From a bacterium (GTDB lineage: Bacteria; Patescibacteriota; Minisyncoccia; Phycocordibacterales; 2-02-FULL-43-11): 11,762 bases of DNA. The translations under genes and the position numbers were made by a program. Each line of letters starts with the position of its first letter. The first letter of the stretch is position 1. Location: NCBI GenBank assembly GCA_021814895.1, contig JAKAHN010000010.1, forward strand, positions 1 to 11,762, in the 5' to 3' direction. The notes under the pieces were generated by a model that was not told where the DNA came from, searched no databases, and saw only the letters and a program-made list of their open reading frames with translations. This document shows positions 7,010-11,762 of this stretch, one piece after another.

Positions 7010-8482
7010 ATGTCTTCTCTTGAAGAACTTAGACAAAATAGAATTCAAAAACTTTTTAAGTTAAAAGAGAAGGGGATAAATGCGTATCCTGTTGTTTCAG
7101 AACGCAATCTTGATTTAGTCGAAGTTGTGGAAAAATTTTCTTCTCTTGAAAAAAAGAAGTCGGTAAATATTGCCGGCAGAATAATGGCTGCCCGGGTGCA
7201 GGGCGGTCTTGCTTTTTGCGATTTAGATGACGGCACGGCAACCTTTCAGGTTTTGGTAAAGAAAGACGAGGTTGGCGAAGATGAATTCAATTTTTTTACT
7301 GAAGTGTCCGATGTTGGAGATTTTGTAGAATTTTCCGGCTCATTATTTGTCAGCAAGCGCGGAGCAAAAACTTTACTTGCCAAAAAATGGAAGATGCTTT
7401 CCAAATCTCTTTTACCGCTTCCGGAAAAATGGCACGGTTTGTCGGATGTGGAAGAACGTTTCAGAAAAAGATATTTAGACCTTATCGCTTCGCCGGAAGT
7501 CAAAAAAAGATTTTTAACACGATCAGTTATCGTCAAAGAAATTCGCAAGTTTCTTGACAGTCATGATTTTATTGAAGTTGAAACCTCAATGCTTCAAGGG
7601 ATTGCCGGCGGGACAAATGCCGAGCCGTTTAAAACCCATCACAACAGTCTTGATGTTGATTTGTTTTTGCGTATTGCCAAAGAATTGGATTTGAAAAAAT
7701 TATTGATAGGCGGATTGCCGAAAGTTTACGAAATTGGCCGAGATTTCAGAAATGAAGGGATTGACGTTACGCACAATCCTGAATTTACAATGGTTGAATG
7801 GTATGAAGCTTACAGCGACGCGAGCAAACAACGGGTTTTTGTGGAAAAATTAATTCGCGACATTGTGGAAAAAGTTTTCGGTGGAACAAGTTTTGAATTT
7901 GACGGAGAACAAATAGACACAAAAGAGCCGTTTACTGTAATTTCTTATTACGATATGTTGAAACGTCTTGCCTTGCTTCCAAATCCGGAAAGCGCTTCAA
8001 GAGACGATTTGGCATTGTCGGCAACGAGATTCGGCGTCAAAGTCGAATCTGGAGATGGCCGAGAAAAGATTATGGATGCCATTTATAAAAAAACTTGCCG
8101 GCCAAAACTGATTTCTCCTACATTTATTATAGATTATCCGGCCAACATGTTTCCTTTGGCAAAGAGAGTTGAAGGCAGACCGGAATTGATAGATGCTTTT
8201 CAGTTGGTAGTTGGCGGTATGGAAATTGTCAAAGCTTTTTCTGAACTGAACGATCCTATAGATCAAGCGGAAAGATTCGCTGAACAGGAAAAACAGCGTT
8301 CGGCCGGCGACAAAGAAGCGCAAAAAACTGATAAAACATTTTTGGAAGCGCTTGAACACGGTATGCCTCCGGCCGGAGGAGTCGGTATTGGCATTGACCG
8401 CCTTGTAATGCTTCTAACCAATCAAAAAAATATTAGGGAAGTGATTTTATTTCCAACTCTCCGACCAAAAGGGGAAAACTAG
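7010..8482 (+). CDS. lysS: Lysyl-tRNA synthetase, class II
   Basis: Charges tRNA-Lys with lysine in the cytoplasm. It has 490 residues, near the usual bacterial 500. An N-terminal helix is followed by an OB-fold anticodon-binding domain (about 52-130). The class II core includes RYLDLIASPEVKKRF (154-168, motif 1 area), KTHHNSLDVDLFLRIAKEL (208-226), the motif 2 region YEIGRDFRNEGIDVTHNPEF (240-259), and motif 3, GGVGIGIDRLVMLLTN (456-471). The EIGRxFRNEGID wording is closer to archaeal and eukaryotic-type class II LysRS than to the E. coli EINRNFRNEG form (family knowledge from memory). ATG at 7010 gives a normal N-terminus, 9 bp after greA and without a Shine-Dalgarno motif. A strong intrinsic terminator follows 40 bp after the stop. 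Confidence 0.96.
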   Translation: MSSLEELRQNRIQKLFKLKEKGINAYPVVSERNLDLVEVVEKFSSLEKKKSVNIAGRIMAARVQGGLAFCDLDDGTATFQVLVKKDEVGEDEFNFFTEVSDVGDFVEFSGSLFVSKRGAKTLLAKKWKMLSKSLLPLPEKWHGLSDVEERFRKRYLDLIASPEVKKRFLTRSVIVKEIRKFLDSHDFIEVETSMLQGIAGGTNAEPFKTHHNSLDVDLFLRIAKELDLKKLLIGGLPKVYEIGRDFRNEGIDVTHNPEFTMVEWYEAYSDASKQRVFVEKLIRDIVEKVFGGTSFEFDGEQIDTKEPFTVISYYDMLKRLALLPNPESASRDDLALSATRFGVKVESGDGREKIMDAIYKKTCRPKLISPTFIIDYPANMFPLAKRVEGRPELIDAFQLVVGGMEIVKAFSELNDPIDQAERFAEQEKQRSAGDKEAQKTDKTFLEALEHGMPPAGGVGIGIDRLVMLLTNQKNIREVILFPTLRPKGEN

Positions 8483-8522
8483 AATAATGATTCAAGAATA
8501 GGGATAATTAAAGCTTTATTTT

Positions 8523-8560
8523 AAAAACTCTTTTCCAAGTCAAACGGGAGGAGTTTTTTT
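8523..8560 (+). terminator. Intrinsic terminator of greA-lysS
   Basis: AAAAACTC (8523-8530) pairs perfectly with GAGTTTTT (8551-8558). The stem extends inward by five more pairs, including G-U pairs, to 8535/8546, leaving a 10-base loop. The 3' arm runs into seven consecutive T. It lies 40 bp after the lysS stop codon and separates this operon from the mraZ control region. Confidence 0.75.
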
Positions 8561-8561
8561 G

Positions 8562-8581
8562 TTGTCCACAAGTTATCCACT
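8562..8581 (+). promoter_or_regulatory. Pair of DnaA-box-like sites
   Basis: TTGTCCACA (8562-8570) and TTATCCACT (8573-8581) each match the DnaA box TTATCCACA at eight of nine positions. They are in the same orientation and their starts are 11 bp apart, about one helical turn. They lie just upstream of the mraZ promoter region. DnaA binding there could tie dcw expression to replication; this is inferred from sequence only. Confidence 0.5.
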
Positions 8582-8610
8582 TTTCGGGCTTTTTTGAAGT
8601 ATCATAGAAG

Positions 8611-8656
8611 TGGGGTTAAGTGTTATATTATTGGTAATAAGTGGGAAATTATGGGA
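8611..8656 (+). promoter_or_regulatory. MraZ operator: TGGG boxes at about 10-bp spacing
   Basis: TGGGG (8611), TGTTA (8621), TGGTA (8632), TGGGA (8642) and TGGGA (8652) follow one another at 10 or 11 bp. E. coli MraZ is known to bind TGGGN direct repeats separated by 5 bp, i.e. a 10-bp period, upstream of its own gene. The two perfect TGGGA boxes, at 8642 and 8652, lie just downstream of the predicted start site and the first box lies just upstream of the -10, an arrangement fitting repression. The second and third boxes are degenerate. Confidence 0.65.
8621..8629 (+). promoter_or_regulatory. Extended -10 promoter for mraZ / dcw cluster
   Basis: TGTTATATT reads as an extended -10 (TG, one base, TATATT). 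No -35 lies at normal distance; TTGAAG (8594-8599) is 24 bp away, too far. Predicted start is near 8636. The element is embedded among the TGGG boxes, which supports its being the regulated promoter. Confidence 0.45.
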
Positions 8657-8667
8657 AACTAATAACT

Positions 8668-8682
8668 AATTAACAGTTAATT
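8668..8682. repeat. 15-bp palindrome AATTAACAGTTAATT
   Basis: Perfect 7-bp arms around one central A, directly after two tandem AACTAAT units (8657-8670) and after the MraZ boxes. It could be a dimeric regulator site, but AT-rich palindromes also arise by chance. Confidence 0.35.
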
Positions 8683-8690
8683 TATAACAA

Positions 8691-8828
8691 ATGAGAATTT
8701 CCAAGAAAATTTACAAAGTTAAGATGGGTAATAAAAATTATTATCTAACTCTTTTTATTTCAAAAATTACGGTAAGACAACGCGAAAAAGTTCTGCGAAC
8801 TTTCGTTTCTAAACTTAAAAACTTATAA
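8691..8828 (+). CDS. Possible 45-residue basic protein upstream of mraZ
   Basis: An ATG-started frame of 45 codons fills most of the long mraZ leader and ends 24 bp before the mraZ ATG. The product would start MRISKKIYKVKMGNKNYYL and continue with a short hydrophobic stretch (LTLFISKITV) and a basic tail (RQREKVLR...SKLKNL). It is very basic, with about 12 Lys/Arg and one acidic residue. I recognise no family. Arguments for: ATG start, a gap otherwise too long for this compact layout, and mixed amino acid content. Arguments against: no Shine-Dalgarno motif (though none of the neighbours has one), AT-rich sequence where Lys, Ile and Asn arise by default, and an end running into the AACTT repeats. 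It might instead be a leader peptide or plain untranslated leader. Confidence 0.3.
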   Translation: MRISKKIYKVKMGNKNYYLTLFISKITVRQREKVLRTFVSKLKNL

Positions 8829-8847
8829 ACTTTTTAACTTAAAACTT
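8812..8847 (+). repeat. Octamer-phased AACTTNNN repeats before mraZ
   Basis: AACTTAAA, AACTTATA, AACTTTTT and AACTTAAA follow at exact 8-base steps from 8812 to 8843, and a fifth AACTT lies one base out of phase (8843-8847). They end 5 bases before the mraZ ATG. The stop of the possible 45-residue ORF lies inside. The 12-mer AACTTATAAACT (8820-8831) recurs exactly at 9393-9404 and, inverted, at 9295-9306 and 9311-9322. Confidence 0.7.
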
Positions 8848-8852
8848 TTCCA

Positions 8853-9293
8853 ATGTTGATAGGCGAACACATTCATGCTTTGGACGATAAGAACCGACTG
8901 TCTTTGCCGGCAAAGTTTAGAGCTGAACTAGGAAAAAAAGTTGTGATTACGCCAGGGCTTGATGGATGTTTATTTGTGTTCGCGGTTAAAGAGTGGCAGG
9001 GCATTGCCAGCCGATTGACCGGAGGCGAGAGTAGTATGCTTCAATCTGATAATCGCGGTTTTAATCGCCGAATGTTTGGTGGCGCCGTTGATGCCGAGAT
9101 TGACTCCATTGGCCGAGTGCTGATTCCAGATTTTTTGAAAAAATTAGCCGGACTTTTCGATAAGGTTGCCGTTGTCGGCATTCAAAACAGGCTTGAGCTT
9201 TGGAACGAGAAATCGTGGAAGGAATATCGCGAAGTTATTGAGAAAAAGGCCGATACGTTGGCAGAGAAATTGGGCAGTGTTGGAATACTTTAA
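8853..9293 (+). CDS. mraZ: Transcriptional regulator MraZ
   Basis: DNA-binding regulator at the head of the division and cell wall (dcw) cluster. In E. coli it represses its own promoter, and many bacteria keep it as the first gene. The 146 residues fit the family. Two AbrB/SpoVT-like swapped-hairpin halves are present, each with its DxxxR motif: DDKNRLSLP (11-19; Asp11, Arg15) and DSIGRVLIP (84-92; Asp84, Arg88). The C-terminus (about 114-146) is helical and charged, as in family members that form ring-shaped oligomers. ATG at 8853 gives the standard start MLIGEHIHALDDKNR. The TGGG boxes about 200 bp upstream are its likely operator. rsmH follows after 111 bp of repeats rather than in the tight spacing common for mraZ-rsmH. 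Confidence 0.96.
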   Translation: MLIGEHIHALDDKNRLSLPAKFRAELGKKVVITPGLDGCLFVFAVKEWQGIASRLTGGESSMLQSDNRGFNRRMFGGAVDAEIDSIGRVLIPDFLKKLAGLFDKVAVVGIQNRLELWNEKSWKEYREVIEKKADTLAEKLGSVGIL

Positions 9294-9333
9294 TAGTTTA
9301 TAAGTTTTGAAGTTTATAAGTTGATAAGTTAAA
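9294..9333 (+). repeat. Octamer-phased AAGTTNNN repeats after mraZ
   Basis: TAGTTTAT, AAGTTTTG, AAGTTTAT, AAGTTGAT and AAGTTAAA are five consecutive 8-base units beginning directly after the mraZ stop. They are the reverse-complement type of the AACTTNNN units found before mraZ and before rsmH, so the mraZ gene is flanked by inverted arrays. Confidence 0.7.
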
Positions 9334-9352
9334 AATTAAGAATGTTTTAGGA

Positions 9353-9404
9353 GACTTAAAAACTTAGAGCGAGTAATCGAGCGAAACTTTATAACTTATA
9401 AACT
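9353..9404 (+). repeat. Octamer-phased AACTTNNN repeats ending at the rsmH start codon
   Basis: GACTTAAA (9353), AACTTAGA (9361), AACTTTAT (9385), AACTTATA (9393) and AACT (9401) all keep one 8-base phase. The unrelated block between them, GCGAGTAATCGAGCGA (9369-9384), is exactly two units long. The array ends at 9404, the base before the rsmH ATG. The 12-mer at 9393-9404 is the exact reverse complement of 9295-9306 and 9311-9322, so the transcript could fold the start region into a hairpin. Confidence 0.65.
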
Positions 9405-10286
9405 ATGCATAAACCGGTTCTTTTAAAAGAAGTTGTAGCGAATATCAGAATTCCCGCTGGCGGAGTGTTGCTTGACGGGACACTGGGAGGCGGAGGGCAC
9501 AGCGAAGCTATAGCAAATAATGCAGGCGGGAAAATTACGATAGTCGGCATAGACCAAGATAGTATTGCTCTAAAAAAGGTGGAAAATTTGTTGGGGCCGA
9601 TTGCCGGCAAATTGATTTTGCAAAAAGGAAATTTTCGAAATCTGGATAAGGTTTTGAAAGATAATGGCATTGGCGAAGTTGACGGAATAATTCTTGATTT
9701 GGGATTTTCTTCAGACCAGATTGCGGATTCAGGAAGAGGATTTTCTTTTATGAAAGATGAGCCATTGATTATGACTCTTGATGACAGTCCGACAGAAGAT
9801 GTTTTGACCGCTCGCGATGTTGTTAATCTTTGGCAAAGAGAAAACCTTGAATTGATTTTTAGAAATTATGGCGAGGAAAAAAGAGCGCGGAAAATTGTTG
9901 ATGCAATCATTTCAGGGCGAGCAAAGAAGAAGATTGAGACGAGTGGAGAATTGGCGAAAATTATTGAAGGGGCAATAGGGCGAAGAGGAAAAATTCATCC
10001 GGCGACCAAGGTGTTTCAAGCCATCAGAATTGCGGTCAATGATGAACTGGGCGCTCTAACAGAAGTTCTGCCGAAAGCTTTAAGTGTTTTGAAAAAGGGT
10101 AGCAGATTGGCGATAATTTCTTTCCATAGTCTTGAAGACCGGATAGTAAAAAGATTTTTTAGGGAAAAGGCAAATCAAGGACAAGTGATTTTAATAAATA
10201 AAAAACCGATTATAGCTGATGAAGAAGAGATCGTTTTGAACCCGAGAGCGCGAAGCGCCAAATTGAGAATAATAGAGAAAATTTAA
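9405..10286 (+). CDS. rsmH: 16S rRNA (cytosine-1402-N4)-methyltransferase RsmH
   Basis: Uses S-adenosylmethionine to methylate N4 of C1402 (E. coli numbering) in 16S rRNA, tuning the ribosomal P site; formerly called MraW. At 293 residues it is slightly shorter than the usual 310 or so. Visible features are the SAM-binding loop LDGTLGGGGHS (23-33), acidic Asp50 in GIDQD, DLGFSS (98-103), RGFSF (111-115), HPATKVFQAIRIAVNDEL (198-215), SFHSLEDRIVKRFF (239-252) and the C-terminal NPRARSAKLR (279-288). The normally conserved PLDMRMD segment reads PLIMTLD here (120-126). ATG at 9405 gives the typical start MHKPVLLKEV. It has no Shine-Dalgarno motif; the upstream bases are the AACTT repeat array. 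It belongs to the dcw cluster with mraZ, ftsL and ftsI. Confidence 0.96.
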   Translation: MHKPVLLKEVVANIRIPAGGVLLDGTLGGGGHSEAIANNAGGKITIVGIDQDSIALKKVENLLGPIAGKLILQKGNFRNLDKVLKDNGIGEVDGIILDLGFSSDQIADSGRGFSFMKDEPLIMTLDDSPTEDVLTARDVVNLWQRENLELIFRNYGEEKRARKIVDAIISGRAKKKIETSGELAKIIEGAIGRRGKIHPATKVFQAIRIAVNDELGALTEVLPKALSVLKKGSRLAIISFHSLEDRIVKRFFREKANQGQVILINKKPIIADEEEIVLNPRARSAKLRIIEKI

Positions 10287-10288
10287 GT

Positions 10289-10475
10289 CCCGTTAGAAAT
10301 TGCCTAGTTAAGAATTGTTGAAAATTGGTTAAATAAAAAATTATTCCTAAACTTACTAAAATCAAACACTAATAGGAACGCTTAGTTAAAAAATTTATAA
10401 AAATGGTAAACATTACGTAAATTAAATATAAAGGAAACTGCTCTGAAGTTACGAGCATTCCTTATTTCTAACGGG
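10289..10475. repeat. Gap between rsmH and ftsL bounded by a perfect 12-bp inverted repeat
   Basis: CCCGTTAGAAAT (10289-10300) and its exact reverse complement ATTTCTAACGGG (10464-10475) bracket almost the whole rsmH-ftsL gap. The left arm begins 2 bp after the rsmH stop, and the right arm ends at the base before the ftsL ATG. The 163 bp between are AT-rich and without a gene. They contain TTCCTA/TAGGAA (10344-10349, 10373-10378), a weak -10-like TATAAA (10427-10432) and a hairpin (10431-10463). No target-site duplication is visible at the ends and there is no transposase, so it may be a small non-autonomous element or a structured leader RNA. Confidence 0.6.
10431..10463 (+). other. RNA hairpin just upstream of ftsL
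   Basis: AAGGAA (10431-10436) pairs with TTCCTT (10458-10463) and GCTC (10440-10443) with GAGC (10453-10456), around a 9-base loop with a small asymmetric internal loop. It sits directly beside the right 12-bp arm and 12 bases before the ftsL ATG. It lacks a T-run, so a terminator is unlikely; a control element in the ftsL leader is possible. Confidence 0.45.
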
Positions 10476-10838
10476 ATGAAACGAAAAAATTACAAAACAA
10501 TATCAAATAGCCAAATTAGTGTGGCTTCATATCAAAGGAGCGGTCAATTGTTGTTGGCTATTCCCGTTCTGGCGGTTTTAGTCGTCTTATTACTGTTGTC
10601 TTATATGGTAATGACCACTTTGACCGTTTTCAACACTGCCGAGCGGGCTAATTATGAAAAAAAGATTTCTCTTCAATCGGCATCAATTGCCAATTTAGAA
10701 TCTAAACTTTCTTTAATCAATAAAAATATCACGCCAGTTTTAGCTACTACGAAAGGTTTTCAAGAAACAAAAAGCGTGAAATATGTTACAGTTAAACCAA
10801 TTAGGAGCGCAATGAGTGGTAATGAAATGGAATTTTGA
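10476..10838 (+). CDS. ftsL: FtsL-like cell division protein
   Basis: A 120-residue bitopic membrane protein in the ftsL position between rsmH and the PBP gene. The cytoplasmic N-terminus is basic (MKRKNYKT), one long transmembrane helix spans about 24-48, and an outer segment (about 55-85) with spaced Leu/Ile looks like the short coiled coil of FtsL/DivIC proteins. FtsL forms a complex with FtsQ and FtsB that activates FtsW-FtsI at the septum. FtsL sequences are poorly conserved, so the call rests on size, topology and context. The start ATG at 10476 immediately follows the right arm of the 12-bp inverted repeat. It stops with TGA, showing normal TGA use. ftsI begins before its stop, indicating coupled translation. 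Confidence 0.75.
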   Translation: MKRKNYKTISNSQISVASYQRSGQLLLAIPVLAVLVVLLLLSYMVMTTLTVFNTAERANYEKKISLQSASIANLESKLSLINKNITPVLATTKGFQETKSVKYVTVKPIRSAMSGNEMEF

Positions 10839-11762
10839 AACTAAGGTCGGCCTGATTAGCCTGGTATTTATTGGCGTAACTGTCATTTGCGCTGGCCGAC
10901 TTTATTTTTTACAGATTATTCACGGAGAAAGTTATCGACAAAAAGATGAAGACCAGTCTTTAAGCGCCACTGGAGCTCTTTTTGAACGCGGTTCTATATA
11001 TTTTCAAAACAAAGACAGGACTTTATTGTCTGCAGCTTCAATTAAATCTGGATATACTATAAGCATCAAACCGGCTTTGGTTGTTGATCCCGAAAAAACT
11101 TACAAAGCTTTATCCTCTTTGATAAATATTGACCAAGCCGATTTTTTGTTGAAAGTGGGTAAAAAAAACGACCCTTATGAAGAATTGACTGATAAAGTTT
11201 TTGAAGATGTTGGAAGAAAAATTGAAAAGTTGAATTTACCCGGAGTGTTGGTTATTCGGGAACAATGGCGAATATACCCAGCTGACACTTTAGCTGCTCA
11301 TGTTATTGGTTTTGTCGGTTATAACGGCAATAAATTGGATGGACGTTATGGGCTGGAGCGTTATTATGAAGATAATTTGAAACGCGACAATAATGCGACC
11401 CAACAAAATTTTTTTGTTGAAATTTTTTCAAATGCAAAAAAAATCAGTCAAGGTGGAGAAGATTTATCGGCTGATATTGTTTCTACTATAGAGCCGTCTG
11501 TTGAGAGAACACTTGAATCTGCTTTGAAAGACACTAATGAGAAATGGGGTTCAAAGATGACTGGTGGAATTGTAATGGATCCGACAACTGGTGAAATTTA
11601 CGCAGCCGCCACATATCCTACATTCAATCCGAATTATTATCAAACAGAAAAAAATGTTTCAATTTTTTCGAATCCGTTGGTTGAAAGCGTTTATGAAATG
11701 GGTTCGATTATGAAGCCGATAACGATGGCGGCTGGTCTTGATACCGGCATTGTTACAGCTAG
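10822..11762 (+). CDS. ftsI: Division-specific penicillin-binding protein (FtsI/PBP3 type), N-terminal part
   Basis: Class B penicillin-binding protein, expected to be the septal transpeptidase that cross-links peptidoglycan during division with FtsW. The frame runs open to the right edge, so about 313 codons are visible. It has a short cytoplasmic end (MKWNFETK), a transmembrane helix (about 9-32), the pedestal/dimerisation domain starting near [12 protein letters not shown] (54-65) and including YGLERYYED, then the start of the transpeptidase domain ([14 protein letters not shown]). The active-site SIMK is present (Ser295, Lys298) close to the edge; SxN and KTG lie outside. ATG at 10822 overlaps ftsL by 17 bp. 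GTG at 10816 is an alternative start adding two residues, and has AGGAG (10803-10807) at a good 8-base distance. Identity as FtsI rather than another class B PBP comes from its place after rsmH-ftsL. Confidence 0.9.
   Translation, partial: MKWNFETKVGLISLVFIGVTVICAGRLYFLQIIHGESYRQKDEDQSLSATGALFERGSIYFQNKDRTLLSAASIKSGYTISIKPALVVDPEKTYKALSSLINIDQADFLLKVGKKNDPYEELTDKVFEDVGRKIEKLNLPGVLVIREQWRIYPADTLAAHVIGFVGYNGNKLDGRYGLERYYEDNLKRDNNATQQNFFVEIFSNAKKISQGGEDLSADIVSTIEPSVERTLESALKDTNEKWGSKMTGGIVMDPTTGEIYAAATYPTFNPNYYQTEKNVSIFSNPLVESVYEMGSIMKPITMAAGLDTGIVTA

Larger units (their letters stand above)
8483..8852. other. 370-bp control region between lysS and mraZ
   Basis: Contents in order: the lysS terminator (8523-8560); two DnaA-box-like 9-mers (8562-8581); an extended -10 (8621-8629) surrounded by TGGG-type boxes (8611-8656); a 15-bp palindrome (8668-8682); a possible 45-residue ORF (8691-8828) with an internal perfect hairpin (AAAGTTC-TGC-GAACTTT, 8787-8803); and octamer AACTT repeats running up to the mraZ start. 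Each is listed separately. The predicted mraZ leader, starting near 8636, would be more than 200 bases long, which is unusual among the otherwise tightly packed genes here. Confidence 0.7.

Noticed and set aside
7997..8359. 120-codon open frame on the - strand opposite lysS
   Set aside because: Antisense to conserved LysRS sequence; composition reflects the complement of lysS codons.
8562..8682. Replication origin
   Set aside because: Only two imperfect DnaA boxes are seen and dnaA/dnaN are not nearby; the surrounding promoter and operator signals explain the region better.
10367..10458. 29-codon - strand ORF inside the rsmH-ftsL gap
   Set aside because: Short, AT-driven composition, no supporting signals.
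10289..10475. Complete insertion sequence between rsmH and ftsL
   Set aside because: There are 12-bp inverted ends, but the segment is 187 bp, encodes no transposase and shows no target-site duplication, so it is reported only as a bracketed repeat.
1..11762. CRISPR array, tRNA or rRNA genes, TGA recoding
   Set aside because: No spaced identical repeats with unique spacers, no cloverleaf or rRNA signature recognised, and no in-frame TGA inside conserved genes, while ftsL ends with TGA.

Overview
The window looks like a chromosomal housekeeping region of a Patescibacteria (CPR) bacterium, probably of Parcubacteria type. The evidence is indirect. The coding DNA is AT-leaning and all genes lie on the + strand. 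Prolyl-tRNA synthetase lacks the usual bacterial editing insertion, MreD is reduced to about 87 residues, there are almost no Shine-Dalgarno motifs, and AT-rich repeats fill the gaps between genes. TGA serves as a normal stop (ftsL) and no gene reads through it, which argues against the TGA-recoding CPR lineages. The lineage is an inference; no rRNA gene is present to confirm it.

Layout, left to right: (1) 1-1095, the C-terminal part of an RseP-type site-2 membrane protease, open at the left edge; (2) 1121-2386, proS; (3) 2387-2501, a short gap with hairpins and promoter-like sites; (4) 2502-6323, the cell-elongation operon mreB-mreC-mreD-mrdA (PBP2), tightly packed with mreB/mreC and mreC/mreD overlapping; (5) 6324-6523, a gap with a heptamer repeat and a good promoter; (6) 6524-8482, greA-lysS, ending in a convincing intrinsic terminator; (7) 8483-8852, a 370-bp control region; (8) 8853-11762, the head of the division and cell wall (dcw) cluster, mraZ-rsmH-ftsL-ftsI, with ftsI cut by the right edge.

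Elongasome and divisome parts therefore sit within 5 kb of each other. MreB, MreC, MreD and PBP2 would build lateral wall peptidoglycan; FtsL and FtsI would act at the septum. RodA and FtsW, the usual polymerase partners of PBP2 and FtsI, are not seen here. The rest (ProS, LysS, GreA, RsmH) is translation and transcription housekeeping.

No defence system, mobile element with a transposase, CRISPR array or obviously novel multi-gene system is visible. The most interesting material is non-coding. The lysS-mraZ gap holds two DnaA-box-like sites one helical turn apart and a 10-bp-phased series of TGGG boxes that fits MraZ autoregulation. It also holds a possible 45-residue gene. Octamer-phased AACTT/AAGTT repeats flank mraZ and abut the rsmH start codon. 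A perfect 12-bp inverted repeat brackets the whole rsmH-ftsL gap and ends flush against the ftsL start.
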